64,000 nt of DNA from Nematocida parisii ERTm1 (Eukaryota; Microsporidia), in contig NW_013524649.1 in the NCBI RefSeq assembly GCF_000250985.1, positions 231,396 to 295,395 of the forward strand, in the 5' to 3' direction. A model generated the notes under the pieces. That model was not told the DNA's origin. It searched no databases and worked only from the letters and a program-made list of their open reading frames with translations. This document shows, piece after piece, positions 10,237 to 20,290 of this stretch. The translations under genes and the position numbers were made by a program. Every line of letters starts with the position of its first letter. Positions within the stretch are counted from its first letter, which is position 1.

Positions 10237-10878
10237 TTATAGTGTAGGTGTGGTTAGTGAAGCAGATGCTTTCTGTATTAATATTTCAGTTAGAGACTTG
10301 AAATTATTAAAATTTGAGAGAACCGATGAAGCAATCACTCTCTTAGGGATTGTAAGGTGGTCAATTGCTTCGGGTGGAAATAAGTACTTAATTGATACTT
10401 TACATGTACTTATTATTTCTTGACTTACAGATAAATCAATCTTTCTCCTTTTGGCAGATTCTGTATCTGAAGACTTTTCCTTTTCTAATTCTTCTTTTAT
10501 TTCCTGTACTCGGCTGAGCACTTCTTTTGGTGCCTTTAATGTGGAAAGTTCTAGAACCATTTGTTCAACCTGCTCTAAATAATCGTTATAATCCTCCTCA
10601 TCTGAATAATCTTCTAAAGACTTTCCTATCTGCGATGCAATGATTTTTCTTATTCTGCATTCCCTTTCTATGCTTACATCTTCAAATGTTTGGCTCATGT
10701 AGTTAGATCTTCTTAATGTGATATTACACTCTGGGCATTGATTAGGTCCATTAGCAAATAATCTGGATACGCACAGTTCGCATAAGCTGTGGTAGCACGG
10801 ACTAACAAATATTTTCATTCCCGGGTTTATGTAAGAATTACTCTTGCACTGGGGACAGAACAGTTCTACACTCTCCAT
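10237..10878 (-). CDS. TFB3: TFIIH/CAK subunit Mat1 (Tfb3), RING finger
   Basis: Mat1/Tfb3 tethers the CDK-activating kinase to TFIIH in transcription and repair. The N-terminal C3HC4 RING (residues about 9-55: CPQCKSN, then SPCYHSLCELC, then CPEC) is followed by the conserved RRSNYMSQTFEDVSIERECRIRKII segment and the acidic YNDYLEQVEQMVLEL helix typical of Mat1. The rest is shortened (213 residues against about 300 in other fungi). The start is preceded on its strand by CTTGAAAATTTT, the same leader as the gene starting at 33335. Confidence 0.85.
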   Translation of the reverse strand: MESVELFCPQCKSNSYINPGMKIFVSPCYHSLCELCVSRLFANGPNQCPECNITLRRSNYMSQTFEDVSIERECRIRKIIASQIGKSLEDYSDEEDYNDYLEQVEQMVLELSTLKAPKEVLSRVQEIKEELEKEKSSDTESAKRRKIDLSVSQEIISTCKVSIKYLFPPEAIDHLTIPKRVIASSVLSNFNNFKSLTEILIQKASASLTTPTL

Positions 10879-10906
10879 AAAATTTTCAAGTTAATTTTAC
10901 AGTAGA

Positions 10907-11031
10907 ATTTATTACACATAGCATAATAAGTCCTGTACTAATTAATGTATAAACTATTTACACATAGACGCATTATTTATGTAATTATTTACACATGTAC
11001 TGTTTAGTACTGAAATATATTACACATAGGC
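10907..11031. repeat. cluster of TTACACATA words between divergent genes
   Basis: Four copies of T(A)TTACACATA/G lie about 25-55 bases apart in the spacer between Mat1 and RPS21 (near 10912, 10962, 10990 and 11023). They match the arms of the inverted repeat at 10109-10226. They may be binding sites in a shared divergent promoter. Confidence 0.45.
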
Positions 11032-11090
11032 TTATTATTTTTGGGTAGCATATACTTTCTATATTTTTACGTTTTTTTTATAACCCACGT

Positions 11091-11303
11091 ATGACAGGAA
11101 CTAGAGCAATAAGAAAGTGCGCATTTATCAACAGACCAATTGCACCACATGACAAATCAAGTGTAGTATACACAGTAGGAGTGCTTGATGAGAATGGCAG
11201 GTACACAGGAAGAGACACAATTTTATCTGTCTGTGGCCAGATCAGAAAGAGTGGCAATGCAGATAAGTTATTATATGCAAAGGCAGATGAGTTAATTCAA
11301 TAA
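11091..11303 (+). CDS. RPS21: 40S ribosomal protein S21 (eS21)
   Basis: eS21 sits on the 40S body. The 70-residue protein carries the family signature: PHDKSSVVYTVGVLDENGRYTG, then SVCGQIRKSGNADKLLYAKAD. It lacks the usual ten or so N-terminal residues (length about 83 elsewhere), so it is an N-terminally trimmed form, as often seen in microsporidia. ATG follows directly on ATAACCCACGT, a variant of the recurring CCC motif, so transcription must start very close to it. No intron is visible at the 5' end. TPI follows 30 bp downstream. Confidence 0.9.
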   Translation: MTGTRAIRKCAFINRPIAPHDKSSVVYTVGVLDENGRYTGRDTILSVCGQIRKSGNADKLLYAKADELIQ

Positions 11304-11333
11304 ATAAATTCATAAAAGTATTTGTTTAAAAAT

Positions 11334-12083
11334 ATGAGAGTATGCATAGGAAATTGGAAGATGAATGGTGATAAAGAGACTGTTCATAGGATGTCACAGG
11401 TATTGAATAATATACAGGGCAGTATAAGTACTGTTAAGGTGGTAGTCTGTGTACCATACACTTTATTATACGAAGCAAGAAGGGAGTTTAATTCTGTATT
11501 TGAAATTGGTGCGCAGTGCATATGCCCATATGCCGAGAAAGGCTCGTATACAGGAGGAATTGGGCCATACCAAATAAAAGATGCTGGTGTAAATACAATA
11601 TTAATAGGGCACTCAGAGCGGGAGAAGTACTTTCATGAGACAGAAGAAGAAATAAGAGACCAATTAAAAATTGCAATTAAAAATAGGCTGAATATTATTC
11701 TCTGTGTGGGAGAGTACGAAAAGGATGGAAGTACAGAGGAAACCAGTCAGATAATCAGGAATAGGTTAGATATAATTAAAACCCTAGAAATAAATAGTAG
11801 TGTAATCATAGCGTATGAACCAGTGTGGGCCATTGGTACTGGAGATGTTCCCAGTGCAGAGAGAATACAAAGTACAGTAAATATAATACATAATGAAGTG
11901 GGGGGTAAAATAGAAGGAATACTGTATGGTGGATCAGTTACAAAAGATTCTGTACAGAATTTATTGTGTATAAAGAATTTATCTGGGTTTCTTATAGGAA
12001 ATGCATCTCTAACAGAAGAATTTGCAAGTATTTGTGAAATACTCAGTAAAAATGAACAAAACGGGCAAATAAAAGAAGAATGA
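11334..12083 (+). CDS. TPI1: triosephosphate isomerase
   Basis: Interconverts dihydroxyacetone phosphate and glyceraldehyde 3-phosphate in glycolysis. All active-site elements are present: Asn and Lys in IGNWKMNG, the catalytic His in ILIGHSEREKYF, the catalytic Glu in AYEPVWAIGTG, and the phosphate-binding YGGSV. The ATG at 11334 puts NWKMNG at the usual position; the upstream TTG at 11322 is not a plausible start. The C-terminus carries a short extra Asn/Gln/Lys/Glu tail. Only 30 bp separate it from RPS21. Confidence 0.95.
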   Translation: MRVCIGNWKMNGDKETVHRMSQVLNNIQGSISTVKVVVCVPYTLLYEARREFNSVFEIGAQCICPYAEKGSYTGGIGPYQIKDAGVNTILIGHSEREKYFHETEEEIRDQLKIAIKNRLNIILCVGEYEKDGSTEETSQIIRNRLDIIKTLEINSSVIIAYEPVWAIGTGDVPSAERIQSTVNIIHNEVGGKIEGILYGGSVTKDSVQNLLCIKNLSGFLIGNASLTEEFASICEILSKNEQNGQIKEE

Positions 12084-12967
12084 GGTTAAGAGAGAAAACA
12101 ACTAGAAATATGATCAATCTAATTAGAGCGGATAAAGTATAGAATATAGATAAGAATTTACATAATTCATTCTAAATATTTTGTATTCTAATAATAAATT
12201 ATAATCAGTTATAATTTACTTTATTATGATATACTGATACATCCATTTAATCTATATGCATTACTATAAAAGACTACTGGTTTAATTTGGGATTATTAGT
12301 TGTATATTATTATAACTGTTATTTCCTGTATTGATTCGTGGACTTCTCATAAATTATTTTAAAATATTTAAACATTCAGGAAATATAAGTTATGGAAGCC
12401 ATGGCAGTTATAATAATGACTTAATTTAACTGAATGAGTAACTATTACACCAGTATACTAAATTTGAGAGGTTTAAATTTCTATTTTATCAAATATCAGT
12501 AAGAAATATCAATTGTATATTTATAAAAGTGCAATAAACAGTAGTATATAATAATATAGTAATATGTATTCATTAACTTAATTATACTGTAAATAATATT
12601 TATTGTATAAAATTATTTTTATTGAATTTTTAGCTGCATTTCTTTATATTTTCTTTAATAATTCTATACTGTCGTGTCCCGTAGGTGGTAACTGTGAAGC
12701 CACTACATAATACTTCACTAAGTTCATGGAACGGAAAAGCTTGTTATTGGCATTAGTTAATTGTTTATTAATGTTATGATTCCTGGCATTTATTTTTACC
12801 TGACTTGCTTCTCAGATATAACCCGAAAATTAATTTATCCTAATTTGTCGAATACGATATACCATTAGGATAACTAAAATATGCAAGGCTATAAATAATA
12901 TTTTATTTTTAATAAACCATGCATAGTTCACAGAATATAAAAATGAATATTTTAAATATTAAAGCAG
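12084..12967. other. long AT-rich spacer
   Basis: Nearly 900 bases with no coding-like frame. It contains ATATAACCCGAAAATTAATT near 12818 and the dispersed repeat copy at 12881-12932. A slightly more GC-rich patch around 12670-12740 has short GTGGTAACTG/AGCCACTAC words but I cannot assign it. Confidence 0.45.
12881..12932 (+). repeat. dispersed 50-bp repeat, copy 3
   Basis: ATGCAAGGCTATAAATAATA through CATGCATAGTTCACA, about 90% like copies 1 and 2. It lies 35 bp past the stop of the minus-strand gene that ends at 12968. Confidence 0.75.
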
Positions 12968-14207
12968 TTAATTAGCTAATGCACTCCATTCTTTTTTAAC
13001 TATATATATTAATAATATACTAGAAATAACCACCAGGGTAACCATAAGTGCCGGTATAATAGTGTCTTTAGGTGTAAACACATTTATATATTTATATTGA
13101 ATTTGAGTAAATGGCTTAGTAATAACTAAAATATAATTTTTTGTTGATTCTAAATAGCCTTGAATCAGATTATTTGCAAAGCTTTCTTCAAACTTAAAAT
13201 TATTATTTTTACATTCTTTTATACTATTAAGTAACAATGTTGAAGGAATTGATTTATGAATGCCTATGAATTCCAAATTGCGAAGATCGTTTAAATACAC
13301 TTTAATTGTGTTTGAACATTTAGTAATATATAATTCAGGATGAGCTATGCTTATATCTATAAACATGTTATATACTACAATGTATAAATCAGAGATAGTT
13401 TGCTTTTTTTCTTCACTGGTTTTTAGTTTTAATATAAATAGATTTATACACAGAATTGCCTAAAAAATCGGACATATTGTCTAAATTAGATGTTTGTTTA
13501 AGCAGCTGCAATGAATAAATGTCATCATTGCTTATTTTTAATTTAGTTGCATTTAGATCGCTTATTTCATTTTTATCTGATGCAATTGACGTACTACTAT
13601 ACTGCATTAGTATATTTAATGCTCTTTGTAGTCTAGAGCACATTTTAATTTGATTTTGCATAGAAAGCATAGCCAGTGCTTTTTCGGCAGATAAATTATG
13701 GTTTAATTGCTTGATACTTGCCTCTTTGCACAGTTTATTAATGATAAAATTAAATGAATCTGACCCAAGTACATATGAATTCGCCATAACGATATGGTTT
13801 TCTCCCATTAGATTATAGAACGCCTCTTTTTTATCGCTGTCATGCAGCTCCTCTGCTAAATCTACAATCATTCTGATAACCAGTTTTATGTGATTTATAG
13901 ATTTATTAACTATTGATATAATATTGCTCTTGTTCCATTTGTTAATGCACGCAGTTCTTTGAAATAGCTGTATAGAAAGTGCATTATATGCTAGATTTTT
14001 TAATGGGCCTGGCATTTCTGCAAACATTCTTGCTTTCTTGCAAATATCTGTTAATTTATATATTAGTATACATGCTTCCTTCTTTATAGTATCTTCTTTT
14101 ATTTGGGAGAGTGCTTTTTCTATTGTTTTTTCTATCTCACTACTATCAATTGAATCTAACATAAATAATATAAAGAATAAAATTTTTATCTTAAAGAAGC
14201 AATGCAT
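12968..14207 (-). CDS. exported or surface protein with signal peptide and C-terminal membrane anchor, with a frame break
   Basis: Unknown lineage-specific protein. The first frame (from 14207) opens with a signal peptide (MHCFFKIKILFFILFMLDSIDSSE) and continues as a helical, Lys/Ile/Asn-rich ectodomain to a TGA at 13413-13415. Removing one A from the minus-strand A5 (plus-strand T5 at 13420-13424) joins it through about 15 stop-free codons to the frame from 13366. That frame ends in a single transmembrane helix (about IIPALMVTLVVISSILLIYIV) and a short basic tail. The joined product of about 410 residues has a type I membrane topology, which neither half alone explains. Its neighbour at 14.8-16.9 kb has the same layout. 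Host-facing function is inference. Confidence 0.6.
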
Positions 14208-14787
14208 AAATTAAGCAAATGTTTCATAGATATGACAGCATAAATTAAATAAATAAGAACTTATAGTTTGCATAATATGGTAAAATTGTTCCCAACAAAT
14301 TAAACTAAGATAAAATCTTATTAAACTAATTATTAATATATAGCCTCTTGGTAACAAAAATAATTTCTTTAATAAAAAACAGCTAATGTGTCAAAATAAA
14401 TAAAATTAATCCTGTGGTCTATAACCAAGCATTGAAAAGTAGATAAATACTAAAGTTTACTAAAACTAACTCTAAGAATTTGACCAACATTATATGTGAC
14501 TGTTACATATCTCAACAAAAAGATCAAAGACCATTTTTATTATGACTACTAAAACATATAATAGTCTGGTATGTTCTATCTAGACTTTATTTGTCTATTT
14601 GTTATATATAAACTATTTCTATGGGTATATTCCTTCTGTTGCATATTTATTCCTATTCTGTTAATTGTTTATAATAACTTTCTAGGGTCTTTTATAAAAT
14701 TTATATCTTCTATAATAAATATTCTGCATAGTTTACATAGATTCTTTTTTAAATTATAAGAGAAAAGTAAATATGTTATAATTTCGG
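14208..14787. other. AT-rich spacer
   Basis: No supported gene. A 62-codon hydrophobic plus-strand frame at 14571-14759 lacks any family likeness and probably reflects T-rich composition. Confidence 0.4.
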
Positions 14788-16886
14788 TTATAAATACCTT
14801 CTTAGTATTTTTGTATATAATAACCAGAATACACTCACAGCTACAAACAATATTAATATATTAATCAAAATATCTATAATTGTATGCTCTGTTTCACTCT
14901 TATCTGTTTCTAGAGTAAATGCATACATGCGGATGGTTTCGTTTGAATCCGTTTCCTCATATTGTGGTGTTATTAAAGGCACTTCACCTTTATCATCAGC
15001 TTTATTGTAAACATCTGGGGAAATTACATAGAGCTCTTTAGGGGTGTTTGTCACTGCTGCAGTTCTAGTGTCTGGTGTTGTATTCAGAAAGGTGTCTTGA
15101 TTCATTCTTTCATGCGATTTAGTAGCTAAACTAAAGTCCTTAATAACATCGCATGTCTCATGAAAAAATTCGTCTTCTGTGTTTGAAACTTCATGCCCAG
15201 CACGATTTAGCTTATTAGACTGATCCTTTTTAGTTTTTTGATTAGTGTTTGTTATGTAATTTGAGTTTGATATGACATAAGTCTGCACCAATTCTGCTAC
15301 GCTCCAAATAGATTGAATTTGATCCGTAAGCAAATGGTTCAAAAATAACAAATCCATGTTAACCCGATGATAACTCATGAAATTAAAGACTATATTGATG
15401 CTTTTACAAATATCGCTATTAATACACAATAACATATTCATTATTTGCTCTAACAAAAACATTACTGCTCTATTAAGGGCATCTATGTTATTCTCAGTCA
15501 AATTTGTAATGTTTTTATCTCTAAGTGCACTACGCGATAAACGAATCAGTTTGTAAATGTGGTTAAAATACCTATTTGTATTCTTATTTTTTTTATTACT
15601 ATATAAATGTCTAGCTGTATTGCCTTCTATATAGTTCTTTAATGAAATAAAAAATTCATTATTGTCATTTTTCAGTATATTCTCTATTAACCTAACTAGA
15701 TAAATCGCTTGGTGAACAAAAGAGTAGTTTGTGGCCTGCCAACCAAGTAGATGTTGCAGATACTTCCTGTTCACTCCAATCTTACTCCATGTGCTTATAT
15801 CAAATAATGCTAGGTTTTTTTCTTTAAATTCATCGAACTCATGCTGCGCGCGCATGAATTCATCTATCTGGAAATAAATAATTCCAAAGAATTTTATTAT
15901 TTTCATTTTTACTTTATTCAATTCTACTTGTAATTCAATATATTGCTTTAGTGTTTTTTCTTCTAATTTTTCTTTTATATACTCATCTATAGAACTATAT
16001 TTAAATAATTCTTTATTAAATCTAAATTGCTTATATACATATGGAAGCTGTATCAAATTTATAAAGATTTTTACCAGCTGTTTCTTAGTTAAAAGATCCT
16101 CTACTGAAGAATACTTCTTTTCACTAGAGGAACTTTCAAAACCACCCCCTTCTTTCCATTCATCTTTTTCATTTGAATAATCTGTTTTTTCGCTACTAGA
16201 GTTATTTAAATCATTCACAGAGAGTAGAATTATATTTCTAAAAACATTTGCAATGCTCTTATACCATTTGATATTACATGGCATAAGCACGGGCACGCCA
16301 ATTAATCTATAATTTATTCCATTTAAGTCTTTCTTCTTATTCCCTAAATATTTACTAAATACCTCGTTGTTAATTAATGTATAAATAGAATCGTACTTGT
16401 TGGAATTTTTTCTCCATGCACTTGAATCTGTATAATCATTTGTTATAATGCTATAATTATTTTTTTGTACGTTTCTATTAAATTATATAATGATTTTCTA
16501 TCCAATTTAAGATTCGATGTGTGCTCTTTTAGTTCCTTCCAGACATAAGATTGATCTGTATTTATACTTCTCTTTTCTTTTGGGATATTGTTTGATATTT
16601 CTTCATCATTATCATTATATTTATCCGCTTCATGTTCTAGCATATCTAAAGAATCTTTCATATATTCTTTTGACTGAGTTGAAAAAGTAGCATTTTGTGG
16701 CGAAACATTATCTCCAACGATTCTTGTTTTGCTATTGGTATATATGCCATTGTTTTCTGCTATATACTCATTCATTCTATATATAGTTGCTGTTACTAAA
16801 ATGAGTTTTATATAAAGAGCTCCTACTGCAATTATGCCTTGAGATAGCTTTTTCATAAAATATTTTATTTTGTTATATTTATACAT
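14788..16886 (-). CDS. exported or surface protein with signal anchor and C-terminal membrane segment, with a frame break
   Basis: Unknown lineage-specific protein. The 5' frame begins at the ATG at 16886 (an alternative Met lies ten codons later), has a hydrophobic signal (SQGIIAVGALYIKLILVTATI) and ends at 16443. Adding one base to the run of seven T at 16460-16466 (A on the coding strand) joins it without any stop to the frame that ends at 14788. The 502-codon part alone opens only at a GTG. The joined protein of about 690 residues has an acidic Ser/Glu-rich linker near residues 215-245, a long helical middle, and a last hydrophobic segment (IIDILINILILFVAVSVFWLLY) with a basic end. Its layout matches the gene at 12968-14207, suggesting a shared family of exported proteins. 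Confidence 0.6.
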
Positions 16887-16910
16887 TATTATATTTATTC
16901 CTATCAGCAA

Positions 16911-18207
16911 ATTAAACCCAAGTATAACTCATTAAACTACTTATTATGGTTGACTTACTCATCTGGTGCAACTATCATTATCCGGATAACATAGTCTAAT
17001 ACAGAAACAGTTTAGAGTAACTATTCTTTATCTCCATTTATTATAATCTATGCGCATATCCATATATTAAGTCCTAGTCGTATTAGTTATTCTTTGTACT
17101 AAATTTTAAAGTGTTTATTCAAATATTCCATGAGCCTCTCCTTTTTGCTAGGAGTACACTGCTTAAATAGTTGAAATGTAATTAGTTCCTTTGTAATTCC
17201 TGTTTTTTAACAAAACCACTATCTGTGGCATCTGACATGCCCCTTCTGATTGTACATGTATGCTTGATGGTGTTTTATAAATGCGTTGCTTTAACTCTTT
17301 AGTATTCTAAGAATATGAAATGTATTTAATTTCTAAATAAATTTGTTTTCTATTAACTATTAGTAAAATAAAAGTTATACTGTAGACTATTTATATAATT
17401 ATTATTTTAAATAATGAATAAATAATTTTATTTAAAACAAATCTTTGTATAGGCTTTATTTAATAATTACTAATACACACCCTTTAGTTCTTTTGTTTAT
17501 TTAATGATACATATAGTGAATATAAAAGATATACAACAGGAAAGACAAAAATAACATTTTTATCTGTAAATTTCTATAAAAGCTATAGTGACACTACCAC
17601 TCAAGCGCGCATGCTCAAGACCAATCCTTCAATGCGCCTACGCGCGTGGCGATCCCGTCACGGCAAAAGGCAGGGATCTAAGAATCACGGATCAACTTTG
17701 GACTATATAAGTAGCACGTACCCAAACAATAATGGGAGAAACAATAGGAAAACCACGGGAAACATTTACTAAAAGGCTCAGCGCCAGTAGCGCCACAAGG
17801 ACTCCGCGTCCGCGCGCATCCTAATATTCTAATAATCATAATAAAAAGCATCCCTCAATACTATCTGTATCTATTATGGACTATGTTATCGGGGCCTCCA
17901 CATGAGCACATCAATAACTGTTAAGAGACCTATCTACTCGTCTGCCCAATTATTCTCTATTTTCTTGTTTTATGCTTTATAGCAGTTCTTTTTATAATAT
18001 TTCATAAATATTCAACTTGAGATGAATTAAACTAAAAATAAAACTTAAATAAATGCCTAATAACTATGCTCTCTGACAAATTATATTTAGCTATACACAA
18101 GATATGTGTAATATATTTGTATAATAATCCGAAATAACCTAAAATAATTAGCAATACAGAATATACAGTAGTAAACACGTACTAATTTATTCATATTCAA
18201 TGAATAT
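16911..18207. other. long spacer containing the second GC-rich island
   Basis: Aside from the island at 17588-17822 and a repeat at 18021-18080 that resembles 25295-25354, I see only AT-rich sequence. A moderately GC-rich stretch continues from the island to about 17905. Confidence 0.45.
17588..17822 (-). repeat. GC-rich structured island, copy B
   Basis: Read on the minus strand this matches the core of 3140-3376 block by block at almost the same length (about 225 bases). It keeps the GGAC-GCGGA-GTCC hairpin (17799-17811), a CCC-AT loop-GGG hairpin, TATAGTCCAAAGTTGAT, TGACGGGATC (17651-17660) and TGAGTGGTAGTGTCAC. Composition is far from that of the surrounding spacer and there is no long frame. 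Diverged sequence with retained hairpins suggests RNA structure or an old mobile element. Confidence 0.6.
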
Positions 18208-18732
18208 TCACTTCATTTCTACAATACCTTTATAAATCTTCTTAGCATTAAAGAATGGATTGTATTTGTACTTTTCCATATGCTTCCTTATTTTTATGAC
18301 TGTTAAATATACCAACCCGCAGAAGTATATTATCAGTATGGGAGTGAACACAGGAATATTAAATACGGGGAAGAATGTCATAACTATTCCAGCGAAACAG
18401 GCTTTAATTGATTGCAGCCAGTACTCAAACTCGGGAAGTCTTCGTATAAATGGCTTAGACTCGTCTCCACTCTTTTTAATTGGCGAAGAAATAACTGTTT
18501 CTTCCTCCTCTATGTCGAATGGGTCTGGCAATTCGCTGTCAACAGGCGTACAGAACCCAATAAAGCAGTGGAGAAAATATAAAAATAGGCAATAGGCAAC
18601 CAAACGATACCCACCCGTTAGAATTATTCTCCACACAAATACTACAAATAGAAACAGAAACGCGCACCATCTTTGCTTTATCATTCCTACGGACATATCA
18701 GCATAAGACTGTATCAAGTGCTGTAATTTCAT
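18208..18732 (-). CDS. RER1: Golgi-to-ER retrieval receptor Rer1
   Basis: Rer1 is a four-pass cis-Golgi protein that returns ER membrane proteins in COPI vesicles. The 174-residue protein shows the family blocks in order: RWCAFLFLFVVFVWRI, GGYRLVAYCLFLYFLHCFIGF, the near-invariant PFIRRLPEFEYW, TFFPVFNIPVFTPILIIYF, and RKHMEKYKYNPF. Four membrane segments lie in two hairpins around the acidic loop (residues about 62-90). Length matches the family. Confidence 0.93.
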   Translation of the reverse strand: MKLQHLIQSYADMSVGMIKQRWCAFLFLFVVFVWRIILTGGYRLVAYCLFLYFLHCFIGFCTPVDSELPDPFDIEEEETVISSPIKKSGDESKPFIRRLPEFEYWLQSIKACFAGIVMTFFPVFNIPVFTPILIIYFCGLVYLTVIKIRKHMEKYKYNPFFNAKKIYKGIVEMK

Positions 18733-18807
18733 GCCAAAAAAAATAATTCACGTTTTCATATAAGCGCACAGGCAGCAACAGAGAGGTTCTTTGTATGAAT
18801 ATATCGA

Positions 18808-18878
18808 GCGCATGTGGTTTAATGGTATAATTCTCGCTTGCCATGCGAGAGACCCGGGTTCGATTCCCGGCATGCGCA
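18808..18878 (+). tRNA. tRNA-Gly (anticodon GCC)
   Basis: A full cloverleaf is visible. The acceptor GCGCATG pairs with CATGCGC. The D arm contains GGTTTAATGGTATAA. The anticodon arm CTCGC-TTGCCAT-GCGAG gives GCC, and the T arm is CCGGG-TTCGATT-CCCGG. A T-rich stretch (TTCTTTTTTATTTTTTTG) follows as a pol III terminator. No intron. Confidence 0.97.
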
Positions 18879-18933
18879 TTCTTTTTTATTTTTTTGTCTA
18901 ATATGAAAACACACCAAAAATAAAAAAATTAGC

Positions 18934-19860
18934 ATGAACGTACCAAAAGAAAAGCTTGGTGTGCTTGAAACACTAAAGGTATCTTCTCTTGCCTTTTCTG
19001 CTATATATTGCACAATCTATGTAACTAAAGCCAACAAGCACTTGAATGCCCATGAGAACATTCTTATAGGAGGAATAAGTGAACTAATCAAAGCGCTGGT
19101 TTGCTTTACATGCTCATTTTATAGGGAAGGCTATGAGAGTGCTGAGTATTTAAGGGGGTATATGCTCTCTGGTATTTTGTCTTCGCTGCAGTCTCTCACA
19201 TGGATGCAAGTAAGTCAGATATTCCCCAATTTAATTGTGCTGATATCTGCACAGACTAGAATATTCTTTGTATTTCTAATGGCAATTGTATTTCTTAATA
19301 GAAGATATACTAAAATACAATACAGCTCACAGGGGCTTCTCCTGCTGGGGGTGTTCACGCCCCTTATATTTGGAGAGTCCGAATCGTTTAAGTCAGAGTC
19401 TTCTTCTTTTATAGACTATCTAATGCTTGTGAGTCTTCCCATTTTCTCAGCGTGTACTGGGATAATTTTTGAGATATTTATTGCGCCCAAAATGAAGAGT
19501 AAGTGGAAGAGTGCTGTTAATCACTCTGGAACTAGCGCGGCCATTTCATTCTTAATTATATTCTGCATTTTCTGTGCTGGTAAGCTTAACATAAGCTATG
19601 ACCACATTAAAGAAATTATGTTTGTATCACTGGTTAAGTCTGGGGACAGCCTTGTTTTTGGGTACTTTGTTATAAAGTATACTACCCTGATCAGAATATT
19701 AATCACGCTGGCAATCAGCCCACTGTCGTCTTTTATTATTTCTTATCAGTTCTCAGAGGATATCACTGGGGTAAAAATAGCATCTGTTGCAGTTATACTT
19801 CTAAGCATTCTTATGTTCCATATACCGTATTATAGAAACAGACAAATCACGAATAAATAA
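18934..19860 (+). CDS. nucleotide-sugar transporter (SLC35A-like)
   Basis: SLC35-type antiporters bring UDP- or CMP-sugars into the Golgi/ER lumen in exchange for the monophosphate. The 308-residue protein has about ten membrane segments. It shows family blocks such as LVCFTCSFYREG, the SLQSLTWMQVSQIFPNLIVLISAQTRIFFV region (family: YQVTYQLKILTTA), and a C-terminal IKYTTLIRILITLAISPLSSFII. Sugar specificity cannot be read from the sequence. Its start lies 56 bp after the tRNA-Gly gene. Confidence 0.75.
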   Translation: MNVPKEKLGVLETLKVSSLAFSAIYCTIYVTKANKHLNAHENILIGGISELIKALVCFTCSFYREGYESAEYLRGYMLSGILSSLQSLTWMQVSQIFPNLIVLISAQTRIFFVFLMAIVFLNRRYTKIQYSSQGLLLLGVFTPLIFGESESFKSESSSFIDYLMLVSLPIFSACTGIIFEIFIAPKMKSKWKSAVNHSGTSAAISFLIIFCIFCAGKLNISYDHIKEIMFVSLVKSGDSLVFGYFVIKYTTLIRILITLAISPLSSFIISYQFSEDITGVKIASVAVILLSILMFHIPYYRNRQITNK

Positions 19861-19861
19861 A

Positions 19862-19987
19862 AATTTTGTTAATCCGGCAATCGATATGTCAATCATACCT
19901 GCTGCAGTCTGCATGCATGTGCCATGCTAATTATGCTCTGTTGGAAATGTGATTATAAGATATTTTTGGCGTGTAATAATAATCACT
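19862..19987 (-). ncRNA. U6 snRNA-like candidate
   Basis: On the minus strand, between converging genes, a 5' hairpin (GTGATTAT...ATAATCAC) is followed by ATTTCC, then ACAGAGCATAATTAGCATGGC. This resembles the U6 core ACAGAGAnGATTAGCATGG with one substitution and one inserted base, and keeps the AGC triad. A partly self-complementary segment (TGCATGCAGACTGCAGCAGG) takes the place of the internal stem-loop, and the unit ends in TTTTT, as pol III genes do. Length (about 125) is a little above normal U6. Mismatches in the most conserved box make this tentative. Confidence 0.28.
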
Positions 19988-20290
19988 TAATTCGGTGTGC
20001 CTAATTTCAGTATATAATGCTTTCACTGCTAAAGTGGACAATTGGCTGTGCCTAGGCTGCATTTGGGCATTTTATGGCGTACGCTTTAAAACAATACCAA
20101 AATATTTATTAATGTTATTTATTATGAAAAGCATTTTTGATTATATCTTGGCGAGGTATCGCTGCTAATGCAACTGTTAACTATGTGATTTTTTAGAATA
20201 ACAGTAAAAATGGCGAAAATTATAAAACCATATGATTTTTTATAACAGAATTATTCGGGGTATTTCATATTTCGATGCTTTGGTAGTGTT
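19988..20290. other. spacer, mildly GC-richer
   Basis: It contains GGACAATTGGCTGTGCCTAG and other non-AT-rich words near 20040-20080 but no frame and no assignable RNA. Confidence 0.35.

Noticed and set aside
12670-12740. tRNA-like patch GTCCCGTAGGTGGTAACTG
   Set aside because: No acceptor stem or T arm can be drawn.
13368-13415. Alternative reading: two separate genes at 12968-13366 and 13413-14207
   Set aside because: The bridge is stop-free after a one-base change, and the joined topology (signal plus anchor) makes sense, whereas an anchor-only protein of 132 residues does not. Not fully excluded.
14571-14759. 62-codon hydrophobic plus-strand ORF
   Set aside because: It lies in a T-rich spacer, lacks a start signal and has repetitive Phe/Ile/Leu composition expected from base bias.
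16443-16466. An intron between the two frames of the 14.8-16.9 kb gene
   Set aside because: A one-base change restores the frame without loss of sequence, and no GT...AG pair with a branch motif lies at the junction.
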